Origin: an uncultured Veillonellaceae bacterium
Lineage (GTDB): Bacteria; Bacillota; Negativicutes; Veillonellales; Dialisteraceae
Assembly: GCA_927353735.1 (NCBI GenBank)
Contig: CAKMIA010000001.1
Span: 1 to 64,000 of the forward strand
Reading direction: 5' to 3'
DNA length: 64,000 bases
Both the position numbers and the translations under genes were made by a program. Of this stretch, positions 44,570 through 52,893 are shown piece after piece. The notes under the pieces are model-generated. The model was not told the origin of the DNA. It saw only the letters and a program-made list of their open reading frames with translations, and ran no database searches. Every line of letters begins with the position of its first letter. Within the stretch, counting starts at the first letter, position 1.

Positions 44570-45438
44570 GATAAACCTCCTGTCAGTGGCAATGTAATTG
44601 TAATTGTCAGCCCATTTTCATTTTGTGCAGACGCTGTACCATGATGCGCTGAGGCAACCTTTGCAATGATATGCAGGCCAAGCCCTGATCCCGGTTGGTG
44701 TAATGCATTTTTTCCGCGGAATCCCTGTTTAAATACATGGGGAAGTGCATCCGGAGGTACACCTGGGCCATCATCATGATAGGAAAAGAATACCTCTCCA
44801 TTTTTTTTCAGGCAGGTGATCTGTACCACGGAATAGGGTCTCGTTCGATATTTTACTGTGTTTGCAAACAGATTGAGCAATACCCGCTGAAATGACTGGC
44901 GATCCAGTGGAAGCTCCAGTGTCTTATCGAGATCCATCCTGAGCCGGATCTGCTTTTCCTGGATCTTATCCTTTCGGCTTGTAGTGAATTCCTGAATCAG
45001 TGAGGATAGGTTGGTCAGCTCTTTATGACTGGCGTCTTCATTCTTGTTGGCCTCGGATAATTTATCAATGAGAAGGGATAAATCCTTAGCACGAAGCATG
45101 ATGGCAGCCAGATAGGCATCCCTTTTTTCCGGTGTCTGATCAAGATGCTTCTGCAGCGCTTCTGTATAGCCGATAATTGTTGTCAGAGGAATACGAAGAT
45201 CATGCAGAATTTCGGCAATAGCTGTTCGCCGTTTTTGTTCCTTCTGTGTACAGATCCGGGATTTTTGTGAAAGGTGGGATTGCAATACAGAAAAGGCGGA
45301 ACAGAGAAGAGCAATATCGCCTGTTGCATTCTGAGGAAGCGGGGAAGATACATGTCCTTCCGCAGCTGCCTGAATGGCATCAGCAAGCTGTCTGGCCTGT
45401 GGGGAGACAGAAGGTGGGGAGTTTGCGATAGGCAACAT
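44563..45438 (-). CDS. Sensor histidine kinase without membrane segment
   Basis: 291 residues. After an N-terminal stretch with HAMP-like character (AIQAAAEGHV...GDIALLCSAFSVLQSHL) come HisKA with His79 in ILHDLRIPLTTI and HATPase: N-box LLNLFANTVKY, G1 DDGPGVP, G2 GSGLGLHI. There is no transmembrane segment or periplasmic sensor. AAGGGGGT before ATG supports the start at 45438, so a missing N-terminal exon by frameshift is unlikely, though the short gap to xth (72 bases) leaves no room for a sensor domain. It probably senses a cytoplasmic signal or partner. Confidence 0.9.
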   Translation of the reverse strand: MLPIANSPPSVSPQARQLADAIQAAAEGHVSSPLPQNATGDIALLCSAFSVLQSHLSQKSRICTQKEQKRRTAIAEILHDLRIPLTTIIGYTEALQKHLDQTPEKRDAYLAAIMLRAKDLSLLIDKLSEANKNEDASHKELTNLSSLIQEFTTSRKDKIQEKQIRLRMDLDKTLELPLDRQSFQRVLLNLFANTVKYRTRPYSVVQITCLKKNGEVFFSYHDDGPGVPPDALPHVFKQGFRGKNALHQPGSGLGLHIIAKVASAHHGTASAQNENGLTITITLPLTGGLSC

Positions 45439-45511
45439 ACAAATACCCCCTTACATAGTATAAACAGATAAAAATAGTGATTACATAAGAAATCATAAAA
45501 GCTTGTTAAAT

Positions 45512-46273
45512 TCAGCCGAGGCACAATTCAACCGGGCAATGGTCGCTTCCCTGAATTTCCGGATGGATGGAAGCCTTTTTTATATGAGGGGTTAAGCCTT
45601 GCGAAGTAATAAAATAATCAATGCGCCATCCGATGTTTCTGTCTCTGGCTTTGGTAATATAGCTCCACCAGGAATAGGCACCGGTTGTATCCGGATGAAG
45701 CAGCCGGAAGGTATCTGTAAATCCGGAAGTGAGAAGCTCTGTCATTTTTTCACGTTCCTCATCGGTAAATCCTGCATTTTTTCGGTTTTGAGCAGGATTG
45801 GCTAGATCAATTTCGTTATGAGCCACATTCAGATCCCCACAAAGAACAATCGGCTTTTTTCGGGATAAATCAAGCAGATAAGCACGAAAAGCATCTTCCC
45901 AGCGGAGGCGATAGGATAAACGGGCCAGCCCGCGCTGACTGTTGGGCGTATAGCATGTAATGAGATAATGGTCAGAAAATTCGGCAGTAATGAGCCGGCC
46001 TTCCTGATCAAATTCATCCTGATTCATGCCATATGTAACAGAGAGAGGCTCTTTTTTTGTAAATAAGGCGGTACCGCTGTATCCTTTTTTGAAAGCACTG
46101 TTCCAGTACTGGAAATATCCCGGGAGATCCAGTGTTAGCTGGTCGGGCTGAAGTTTTGTTTCCTGTAAACAGAAACAGTCTGCATTTAGCGAGGTAAATG
46201 CTTCCATAAAACCTTTTTTCATACAGGCTCGCAGACCGTTTACATTCCAGGAAATATATTTTAGAGAATCCAT
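45512..46273 (-). CDS. xth: Exodeoxyribonuclease III
   Basis: AP endonuclease/3'-exonuclease, 253 residues of the endonuclease/exonuclease/phosphatase fold. Metal- and catalytic motifs: SWNVNGLRA, LQETKL, YSGTALFT, GDLNVAH, and GSDHCPVEL. AGGAGT precedes the ATG. Together with nth it gives base-excision repair steps in this window. Confidence 0.95.
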   Translation of the reverse strand: MDSLKYISWNVNGLRACMKKGFMEAFTSLNADCFCLQETKLQPDQLTLDLPGYFQYWNSAFKKGYSGTALFTKKEPLSVTYGMNQDEFDQEGRLITAEFSDHYLITCYTPNSQRGLARLSYRLRWEDAFRAYLLDLSRKKPIVLCGDLNVAHNEIDLANPAQNRKNAGFTDEEREKMTELLTSGFTDTFRLLHPDTTGAYSWWSYITKARDRNIGWRIDYFITSQGLTPHIKKASIHPEIQGSDHCPVELCLG

Positions 46274-46676
46274 TTCTGACTCCTAATACAAAAGACTGAA
46301 TAATTTATTTCTTCTTATTATACACTTTCTTTTTTCGAAGTTATAGCTTTTTGAAGGGTATAGATATATTTCATAACCTTTTTATAGATAGACAAGGCCA
46401 AAATAATTTTGGGATTTTTGTTTTTCTTTAAATAAGAAGCAAAGAAAACATCAAAAAATAAGGGGAGAATTTATTGCAAGATAAAGAAGGCTATATATTC
46501 GTGATAAAAAAATGAATTTTTTTAATGAAATTCCCCAAAATATGGGACATGAAGAAGGGCAGGGAAAATTTTATTGTATGGGAAGATGAATATATATCTG
46601 CATGAAGAATGATATAATAAAAAATACACATAACCACAAATGCGGCACTCAGCCGGTTATAGAGGAGGAAATTTAT
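46274..46676. other. AT-rich intergenic region, about 400 bases
   Basis: No credible gene seen on either strand. It carries ATTATA (46317-46322, a minus-strand TATAAT near xth), an A7-TGAA-T7 inverted repeat near 46505-46522, and the extended -10 of the ACT gene at 46610. It is conspicuously AT-rich compared with the other gaps. Confidence 0.6.
46610..46618 (+). promoter_or_regulatory. Extended -10 promoter of the ACT/UPF0210 pair
   Basis: TGATATAAT, consensus with TGn, 59 bases before the ACT gene start. No clear -35. Confidence 0.6.
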
Positions 46677-46949
46677 ATGAAGAAAATTGTTGTAACCGTA
46701 GTGGGAGCTGACCGTGTAGGGATCATTGCCGGAGTTACAGGGGGATTGGCGGAACTTCAGATTAATGTTCTTACGGTGTCACAGGCTATTGTGGATGGGA
46801 TTTTCAATATGGTACTCATGTGTGATATGGAGTCTTCTACCAATTCTCTGGCGGAGATCCAGGAGAAAATGGGACATGTAGGAGAATCTCTCGGCCTGGA
46901 AGTGAGAGTGCAGCTGGCTGATGTATTCTATGCGATGCATCGCATCTGA
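46677..46949 (+). CDS. ACT-domain protein (UPF0237 type)
   Basis: 90 residues, one ACT domain: VVTVVGADRVGIIAGVTGGLAELQINVL. ACT domains bind amino acids. GAGGAGGAA lies seven bases before ATG 46677; the frame is open from 46602. The gap to the UPF0210 gene is 12 bases, and this pair is a conserved gene couple in Firmicutes. Confidence 0.9.
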   Translation: MKKIVVTVVGADRVGIIAGVTGGLAELQINVLTVSQAIVDGIFNMVLMCDMESSTNSLAEIQEKMGHVGESLGLEVRVQLADVFYAMHRI

Positions 46950-46961
46950 GGGGTGACAGTT

Positions 46962-48320
46962 ATGCTGGATATTGAAGATATTCTTGCGACAGAGCGCATG
47001 TTTGATCAGAATAAACTAGATGTTCGGACCATTACCATGGGGATTTCACTTCTGGGATGCGCTGCAGATGATGAAAAGGTACTGTGTACAAAAATCTATG
47101 ACACCATTTGTAAAAAAGCAGAACATTTAACAAAAGTGAGCCATGATATTTCTGCTGAGTATGGAGTGCCGATAGTCAATCGCCGCATTTCTGTGACACC
47201 GATTGCTTTAGTTGCCGGCGGCTGCCATGCTCCAAATTATGTGCAAATCGCGGAGACCATGCAGCGGGCTGCCGATGCGCTCGGCATTGATATCATGGGG
47301 GGCTTTTCAGCGCTGGTAGATCGGGGAATGACAGAATCCGATCGGAGACTGCTGGATTCTATTCCGGAAGCTTTATCCGTGACCAAAAGCATATGCAGTT
47401 CCGTAGCAGTAGGATCCACAAAAGCAGGAATCAATATGGATGCAGTGCGCCGCGTAGGAGAAATTGTAAAGGATCTGGCAGAGAGGACAAAAGAACACGA
47501 TGCAGATGGGTGTACCAAATTCGTGGCATTCTGCAATGCAGTAGAAGATAATCCTTTTATGGCCGGTGCCTTTCATGGAGTGACCAATGGGGATTGCGCC
47601 ATTCATGTAGGTGTGTCCGGTCCCGGCGTGGTAAAACGGGCACTGGAGGATGTGCGGGGAGAACCTTTTGAAGTGGTGGCTAAAACCGTAAAAAATACGG
47701 CTTTTATGATCACCCGTCTGGGTCAGATGGTGGCGCAGGCAGCAACGGAAAGATTGCATGTACCGTTTGGAATTATTGACCTGTCACTGGCTCCGACGGC
47801 GGCAGTGGGAGACAGCGTAGCGGCAGTCCTGGAAGAGATGGGACTGGAAAGCTGTGGTGGCCCGGGAACGACAGCTGCTCTGGCGCTGCTGAATGATGCA
47901 GTAAAGAAGGGCGGTTTGATGGCGTCCTCCAGCGTAGGCGGACTGTCCGGGGCTTTTATACCGGTCAGTGAAGATCTGGGAATGATCGAGGCGGTCGAGC
48001 GTGGAAGCCTCACTTTGGAGAAGCTGGAAGCGATGACCTGTGTCTGCTCTGTGGGGCTTGATATGATTGCTGTTCCTGGAGATACGAGCGCTGCTACCAT
48101 TTCGGCCATCCTGGCAGACGAGGCGGCCATTGGAATGATCAATAACAAAACAACCGCTGTCCGGCTGATTCCGGCACCGGGAAAGAAGCCGGGAGATATG
48201 GTAACATTTGGCGGTCTTATGGGATATGCGCCGGTGATCAATGTGAGCCGCTTTAAAGCGGATCGATTTATTGCCAGGGGAGGACGTATTCCTGCTCCCC
48301 TGCGTTCTCTCACCAATTGA
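46962..48320 (+). CDS. UPF0210/DUF711 (PFL-like) family protein
   Basis: 452 residues. Family-typical stretches: [20 protein letters not shown]..., [21 protein letters not shown] and [16 protein letters not shown]. Its fold is related to glycyl-radical enzymes but no activity is established. Start at ATG 46962 follows GAGGGGTG; GTG 46953 is upstream in frame. The ACT gene directly ahead may encode its regulatory subunit. Confidence 0.88.
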   Translation: MLDIEDILATERMFDQNKLDVRTITMGISLLGCAADDEKVLCTKIYDTICKKAEHLTKVSHDISAEYGVPIVNRRISVTPIALVAGGCHAPNYVQIAETMQRAADALGIDIMGGFSALVDRGMTESDRRLLDSIPEALSVTKSICSSVAVGSTKAGINMDAVRRVGEIVKDLAERTKEHDADGCTKFVAFCNAVEDNPFMAGAFHGVTNGDCAIHVGVSGPGVVKRALEDVRGEPFEVVAKTVKNTAFMITRLGQMVAQAATERLHVPFGIIDLSLAPTAAVGDSVAAVLEEMGLESCGGPGTTAALALLNDAVKKGGLMASSSVGGLSGAFIPVSEDLGMIEAVERGSLTLEKLEAMTCVCSVGLDMIAVPGDTSAATISAILADEAAIGMINNKTTAVRLIPAPGKKPGDMVTFGGLMGYAPVINVSRFKADRFIARGGRIPAPLRSLTN

Positions 48321-48369
48321 AAAAATATAGGAATTTTTTCCTTATGGAGGATGGGGAGAATGACCTGTA

Positions 48370-48418
48370 AAGCCTTTCCATATCAGCAAATTGTTTGCAT
48401 GATGGGGGAGGCTTTTAT
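48370..48418 (+). terminator. Possible terminator after UPF0210
   Basis: AAAGCCT...AGGCTTTT with an inner GCAAA-TTG-TTTGC hairpin. The T run is short (4), so this is tentative. The rest of the 220-base gap up to 48541 shows only a promoter. Confidence 0.45.
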
Positions 48419-48506
48419 AGTGTTTTTAAATCTATGTAAAAACTCATAGAGAATGTTTCAACAGGGGGGAATTTATAATGGACTTCCGCGGGAAAGGTTT
48501 GGGGCA

Positions 48507-48515
48507 TGATATAAT
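48507..48515 (+). promoter_or_regulatory. Extended -10 promoter of nfeD-floA
   Basis: TGATATAAT, TGn plus consensus -10, 27 bases before the nfeD start. Confidence 0.6.
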
Positions 48516-48541
48516 TCAGATATAAGAAGGAGGAAAATTTC

Positions 48542-49177
48542 ATGGAACTCTTGCAGAATCCCGTGATAGAGGGCATCCTGGCTGCCATTATTTTTATATC
48601 CATCCTTATTGAAATAAAAACGGCTGGTTTTTCCGGTGGCGGATTTGTAGCAGCATTGTTTGGAATGCTTTTGCTCTGGAGCCATTGGTATAATACAGAA
48701 TGGCTGTGGGCGGAAACACTGCTTTTCTTTGGCGGCATGGCGCTTATTTTTCTGGACTTGCTGTTTCTTGCCTCCGGAGCGGCAGCTGTAGCAGGTCTGG
48801 TCTCTATGGTGGCGTCGCTGTATTTCCTTTTTGGCGCAGATTTATATGCAATGTATATTCTGACCGCCGGGTTTATTGCTGCTATAGCGGGACTCTGCTT
48901 TCTGGCAGGGAGACTGTCGACGAACAGCGTATGGAAAAGGATATCTCTTACACTCAATTTGACGTCTCAGAAAGGGTATATCTCTTCGGTTGAGGATTTA
49001 TCCCGCTGGAATGGATGGACAGGAAAAGCAAAATCTGTACTTCGCCCGGCCGGAAAAGTGGAAATTGACGGGCAGATTCTGGATGCTGTTTCCCAGGGGG
49101 ATTTTATAGAAGCAGGAAAAACGGTTGTAGTTGTTCGAACAGAAAGCAACCGGATTGTAGTGAAGGAAAAAGTTTAG
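48542..49177 (+). CDS. NfeD-family membrane protein
   Basis: 211 residues: four to five hydrophobic segments in the first ~125 residues (LAAIIFISILIEIKTAGFSG; VAALFGMLLLW; LLFFGGMALIFLDLLFL; AGFIAAIAGLCFLAG), then an OB-fold-like C-terminal domain (GKVEIDGQILDAVSQGDFIEAG...VVVV). NfeD proteins partner flotillins. AAGGAGG before the ATG. Followed 28 bases later by floA. Confidence 0.9.
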   Translation: MELLQNPVIEGILAAIIFISILIEIKTAGFSGGGFVAALFGMLLLWSHWYNTEWLWAETLLFFGGMALIFLDLLFLASGAAAVAGLVSMVASLYFLFGADLYAMYILTAGFIAAIAGLCFLAGRLSTNSVWKRISLTLNLTSQKGYISSVEDLSRWNGWTGKAKSVLRPAGKVEIDGQILDAVSQGDFIEAGKTVVVVRTESNRIVVKEKV

Positions 49178-49205
49178 AAGAACCGAATGTTAGGAGGAGG
49201 TCAGC

Positions 49206-50180
49206 ATGGAATTTGCCGTTCCCGTAATTATTTTTGTTATAGCTATATTGGTTGTATCGATATTCTTTCATTTCGTGCCGGTAGGATTATGGATTTCCGC
49301 TTTGGCGGCGGATGTTCGCATATCTTTGTTCAATCTGGTGGGAATGAGAATTCGTCGTGTGTCACCGCGGATGATTGTTCTGCCGCTGATTAAAGGAACA
49401 AAGGCCGGCCTCATACTGAATGCCAATCAGCTGGAAGCGCATTATCTGGCCGGCGGTAATGTGGATAATGTAGTGGATGCGCTGATTGCTGCCCACCGGG
49501 CACAGATCAATCTGAGCTTTGAACAGGCTGCAGCGATTGATCTGGCCGGCCGTGATGTACTGGAAGCTGTACAGATGAGTGTAAATCCGAAAGTGATTGA
49601 AACTCCGACCATTTCTGCAGTTGCGAAAAACGGCATTGAATTGAAGGTTCGGGCCCGTGTGACCGTACGTGCCAATATTGATCGGCTGGTCGGTGGTGCC
49701 GGTGAGGCAACGATCATTGCCCGTGTTGGAGAAGGTATTGTTACAACGGTAGGGTCATCTGAAAGACATACCGATGTACTGGAGAATCCTGATCATATTT
49801 CCCGGACGGTACTGGGGAAGGGGCTGGATTCCGGGACGGCCTTTGAAATTCTTTCCATTGATATCGCTGATGTAGATGTAGGCAGAAATATCGGAGCTCA
49901 GCTTCAGACGGATCAGGCAGAAGCGGATAAGAAAATTGCGCAGGCCAGAGCGGAAGAACGGCGTGCTATGGCTGTGGCCAAAGAGCAGGAAATGAAAGCC
50001 TATACCCAGGAAATGCAGGCAAAGGTCGTGGAAGCACAGGCGGAGGTACCGCGTGCCATGGCGGAAGCCTTGAAGGATGGGCATCTGGGTGTGATGGATT
50101 ACTATAATCTGCAGAATATTGCAGCGGATACGGATATGCGTCAGACCATTGCGGGCCGGGATGGAGATGCCGGGAAATAA
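49206..50180 (+). CDS. floA: Flotillin-like protein FloA
   Basis: 324 residues. One N-terminal membrane segment ([19 protein letters not shown]), the SPFH domain ([46 protein letters not shown]), and a C-terminal coiled-coil with Ala/Glu repeats. It organises ordered membrane microdomains. AGGAGG before the ATG. nfeD-floA matches the yqeZ-yqfA arrangement of Bacillus. Confidence 0.95.
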   Translation: MEFAVPVIIFVIAILVVSIFFHFVPVGLWISALAADVRISLFNLVGMRIRRVSPRMIVLPLIKGTKAGLILNANQLEAHYLAGGNVDNVVDALIAAHRAQINLSFEQAAAIDLAGRDVLEAVQMSVNPKVIETPTISAVAKNGIELKVRARVTVRANIDRLVGGAGEATIIARVGEGIVTTVGSSERHTDVLENPDHISRTVLGKGLDSGTAFEILSIDIADVDVGRNIGAQLQTDQAEADKKIAQARAEERRAMAVAKEQEMKAYTQEMQAKVVEAQAEVPRAMAEALKDGHLGVMDYYNLQNIAADTDMRQTIAGRDGDAGK

Positions 50181-50203
50181 AATAGAGGAGGGAGGATTGC
50201 TGC

Positions 50204-50770
50204 ATGGATATTATTAATATCTTATTTATTGTGGCACTGATCTATTTCTTTTCCTCACTGCAAAAACGAAAAAAACAAAGGAATAATCGTCCTGAAGAAT
50301 CACCACAGAAGACTGATGTACCGGAGCAGATTCCGGAAAACGCTACGGTACAAAAGCAGAATGGATATGATTACGAGCAGTTTCGAAAAAAACTGCGCCG
50401 TGCCTGGAAGCTTCCTGAAACAGATTCCAGTTCAAAAACGGAAGCGCCCCGTACTGTATCAGCGGAGACAGTACAAAGAACTGGAAAACCAGAGCAGGGA
50501 TATACTGCTCGTCAGACGGAAGAGACGGTTTTATCAGAAAAATCTGAAATGACAGAGCAGGTACGGCGCTGGCAGGAATATGCCCGTCGAAGGAAAGCAC
50601 CCGTTTCTGTACAGGCTATTCAGGAGGCAGCCGGAGGACAGGAAACAGGAACAAATGGCTATCGCTGGAGCGAGCGGGATGCCAGACAGTGGATGGTATA
50701 TGATGCCGTTTTTGGTGAGCCGGCGTGTCGTAGAATTCATTACCGTCTTCGGGAAAGACGCCGTCGATAA
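50204..50770 (+). CDS. Hypothetical membrane-anchored protein after floA
   Basis: 188 residues, unrecognised. One N-terminal hydrophobic segment (IINILFIVALIYFFSSL), then a long polar, Glu/Lys/Gln-rich stretch (disordered-looking), and a conserved-looking tail YRWSERDARQWMVYDAVFGEP. It lies 23 bases after floA with GAGGAGG ahead of the ATG, so it is co-transcribed and may be a FloA-associated protein. Function unknown. Confidence 0.7.
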   Translation: MDIINILFIVALIYFFSSLQKRKKQRNNRPEESPQKTDVPEQIPENATVQKQNGYDYEQFRKKLRRAWKLPETDSSSKTEAPRTVSAETVQRTGKPEQGYTARQTEETVLSEKSEMTEQVRRWQEYARRRKAPVSVQAIQEAAGGQETGTNGYRWSERDARQWMVYDAVFGEPACRRIHYRLRERRRR

Positions 50771-51347
50771 AATGCTGGACTATTTTTCAAAAGATATTTA
50801 TGGAATACCGGAATGGTCCTGTATACCGGCTGCTTCCTGGCGTATAGGCGTCTGTCTGTTCTATGCAGGATTATCCTCTCTTTTGGTTTTGGGAGGACTT
50901 TACGGACAGGGAGCTTTACTTTTTTCCGCTGTGGTGGTCATTTTATTCAGTCTATGGCGGATCTGGTGCTTGCAGATGCCTTCGGTACTGGTTTGTCAGG
51001 AATATCTTCTTGTCCGGGTGTCGGGTATGCTGTCAGGGAATGACATCCGGCAATTTCTGAAACCCCTTTATTTTGTAGCGGAATATCAGGAGATTGCAGG
51101 ATTTTCTCATCAATGGGATGAGATGTATCTCGGGACAGAAACAGCAGGCGGACTGGTCAAGGTCTCTGTCCGGCTGTCTCATATTTCCAGACAAGACCGG
51201 GAACGGATAGCAGATTATATTGAAAAAAGCAGAACTATTTTTGTACGGACAGGAAAAATTAGAAACATCCTTGTTGGTGGGAAGGACATGTATGGAAAAA
51301 CAAGTCATGAAACAGCTTCATTTTGTGAAAACAGATCCTGCTGGTAA
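50703..51347 (+). CDS. Hypothetical membrane protein
   Basis: Unrecognised, 214 residues if started at ATG 50703; ATG 50772 (192 residues, just after the previous stop) is an alternative and neither has a strong ribosome site. Two hydrophobic segments, about 56-75 and 80-98 of the longer form, form a hairpin; the rest is a mixed soluble region (WDEMYLGTETAGGLVKVSVRL). It overlaps the racemase gene at its 3' end by about 56 bases and ends in an odd Cys/Trp-rich tail. Probably co-expressed with floA. Confidence 0.6.
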   Translation: MPFLVSRRVVEFITVFGKDAVDKMLDYFSKDIYGIPEWSCIPAASWRIGVCLFYAGLSSLLVLGGLYGQGALLFSAVVVILFSLWRIWCLQMPSVLVCQEYLLVRVSGMLSGNDIRQFLKPLYFVAEYQEIAGFSHQWDEMYLGTETAGGLVKVSVRLSHISRQDRERIADYIEKSRTIFVRTGKIRNILVGGKDMYGKTSHETASFCENRSCW

Positions 51348-52128
51348 TACAACGATTCTTGTACTGGATCCCATTCCGGCGGAAGAAAGAAGCAGAATGG
51401 CCAGATTGTTGATGGCGCCTGCCAGTGTATCTGCCGAACAGGTCGCTTTTGCCGATGCGGAGCCGCCACGTTTCTGTGATATGGGGATTTGTATGATGGG
51501 TGGCGAGTTTTGTGGAAATGCAGTCCGATCAGCCGCCGCATGGAAACTGTTTGATCGGGAACGATGGCAACCTTCTGTCCCCGGGACGGAGCGGATTTCT
51601 TTTGAGATTTCCTGTACAGGAATCGAACACAATGTGCATTGTACGGTACAACAAACCGGTCGATCCGTTTTTGATGTGACGGCAGAAATGCCGCTGCCTC
51701 TCTCTGTTGAGCGAATAAGAATGGAAATGCAGGAAATCTGGAAGGCCCGCTTTTCCGGAATTACGCACTACTGCTGCTGCGGTACATTTTCTGCAGAAGA
51801 AAAAGCCAATCTTGTGCGAGCCATATTAAACGCCTATCCGGTGGCAAGCAGAGAAGCCGCGGGAGTCTTATTCTGGGATGGTACGGTGCTTGATCCTTTT
51901 GTGTATGTAAAAGATACAGATACATTGGTCAATGAGTCCAGCTGCGGCAGTGGGACGGCCGCTGTTGCAGCCTGCATGGCTTTCCGGACGCAGCAGTCGG
52001 TACATATTGATGCCCGGCAGACGGGGGGCATGATTTCCGGAGAAGCCATCTGGCATAATGGCAAAGTAGAACGATTACAAATCGGAGGCCCCGTGCGAAT
52101 TACTGCGGAAGGAATTGCCTATCTGTAA
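51292..52128 (+). CDS. CntK/histidine racemase-like DapF-fold epimerase
   Basis: 278 residues, pyridoxal-independent two-cysteine racemase fold. The first catalytic cysteine is in MGGEFCGNAVRSA and the second in ESSCGSGTAAVAA. Two features point away from ordinary DapF (which has MCGNGxRC): the N-terminus FVKTDPAGNTTILVLD and the EFCGNA form, both as in the histidine racemase CntK of staphylopine synthesis. No CntL/CntM-like genes are near. ATG 51292 follows GGGAAGG; the start overlaps the previous gene. Substrate unproven: histidine, another amino acid, or DAP. Confidence 0.75.
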   Translation: MEKQVMKQLHFVKTDPAGNTTILVLDPIPAEERSRMARLLMAPASVSAEQVAFADAEPPRFCDMGICMMGGEFCGNAVRSAAAWKLFDRERWQPSVPGTERISFEISCTGIEHNVHCTVQQTGRSVFDVTAEMPLPLSVERIRMEMQEIWKARFSGITHYCCCGTFSAEEKANLVRAILNAYPVASREAAGVLFWDGTVLDPFVYVKDTDTLVNESSCGSGTAAVAACMAFRTQQSVHIDARQTGGMISGEAIWHNGKVERLQIGGPVRITAEGIAYL

Positions 52129-52152
52129 TTGAATAGTAAAGGAGGAATTTGT

Positions 52153-52674
52153 ATGGAATTTTTTGATGTGCTGCATATGCGTCAGTCTGTTCGCCATTAT
52201 ACAGAGGAAAAAGTAGAGGAAAAGGATATTGCCGCCATTGTGGAAGCGGCACAATTGGCTCCCGTCGGCATGCATAACAATAAAGGATATATTCTCACGG
52301 TTATTTCCAGCAAGTCTGTACTGGACCAGATGAAACGGAGTTTTACAGAAGTGACGGGCAAGGAAGGGGATCCGTCGTATGGAGCACCTCTGTTTATTCT
52401 GGTATCTAAAACGCCGGAAGCCATTGTGGAAATTGCAAAATATGATGCGGCCTGCATGATTGAAAACATGCATCTGGCATCGGCCGCTCTTGGACTTGGT
52501 TCCGTGTATATCCATGGCATGATCTTTTCCATTCGTGGAGAAAAAGCCTGGCAGCATGCAGCGGGACTTCCCGATAGAGCGGTTCCGCTTTGCGGCCTGG
52601 CTGTTGGGCACAGTGCGCAGGAACTCCATGCACGGCCGACAAAAGAAACATTTCAGACAATATATGTGGAATGA
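52153..52674 (+). CDS. Nitroreductase-family protein
   Basis: 173 residues, FMN-binding nitroreductase fold. Family motifs: MRQSVRHYTEE (FMN phosphate contact), APVGMHNN, and ALGLGSVYIHG. Physiological substrate unknown. GGAGG lies before ATG 52153. It follows the racemase gene by 24 bases and is closed by a terminator. Confidence 0.88.
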   Translation: MEFFDVLHMRQSVRHYTEEKVEEKDIAAIVEAAQLAPVGMHNNKGYILTVISSKSVLDQMKRSFTEVTGKEGDPSYGAPLFILVSKTPEAIVEIAKYDAACMIENMHLASAALGLGSVYIHGMIFSIRGEKAWQHAAGLPDRAVPLCGLAVGHSAQELHARPTKETFQTIYVE

Positions 52675-52708
52675 AAAACAGGGCAGATTGATTCTGCCCT
52701 GTTTTTTG
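52674..52708 (+). terminator. Terminator after the nitroreductase gene
   Basis: AAAACAGGGCAGA-TTGA-TTCTGCCCTGTTTT, 13-bp stem plus T6. Confidence 0.92.
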
Positions 52709-52782
52709 AGTTATCAGCAGGTACGGAAAATAAATAATTTTTGGACCGGAAAATAGAAATTCCCTGCGGAAGCATTTATAAT

Positions 52783-52810
52783 GAAAACAGAAACCCGGAT
52801 TTCTGTTTTC
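52783..52810. repeat. 11-bp perfect inverted repeat before the glmU promoter
   Basis: GAAAACAGAAA-CCCGGA-TTTCTGTTTTC; arms 52783-52793 and 52800-52810. It abuts the -35 box of the glmU promoter. It lacks a T run, so an operator or protein site is as likely as a terminator. Confidence 0.6.
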
Positions 52811-52839
52811 TTGCGGTGAAATCAAGGGTTTGCTACAAT
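52811..52839 (+). promoter_or_regulatory. glmU promoter
   Basis: TTGCGG (52811-52816), 17 bases, TACAAT (52834-52839), about 55 bases before glmU. Confidence 0.7.
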
Positions 52840-52893
52840 AGAAAACATGCTGATTTTTAGAGGCTGTTTCTATCGTCCAATGGGGGAATGTAT

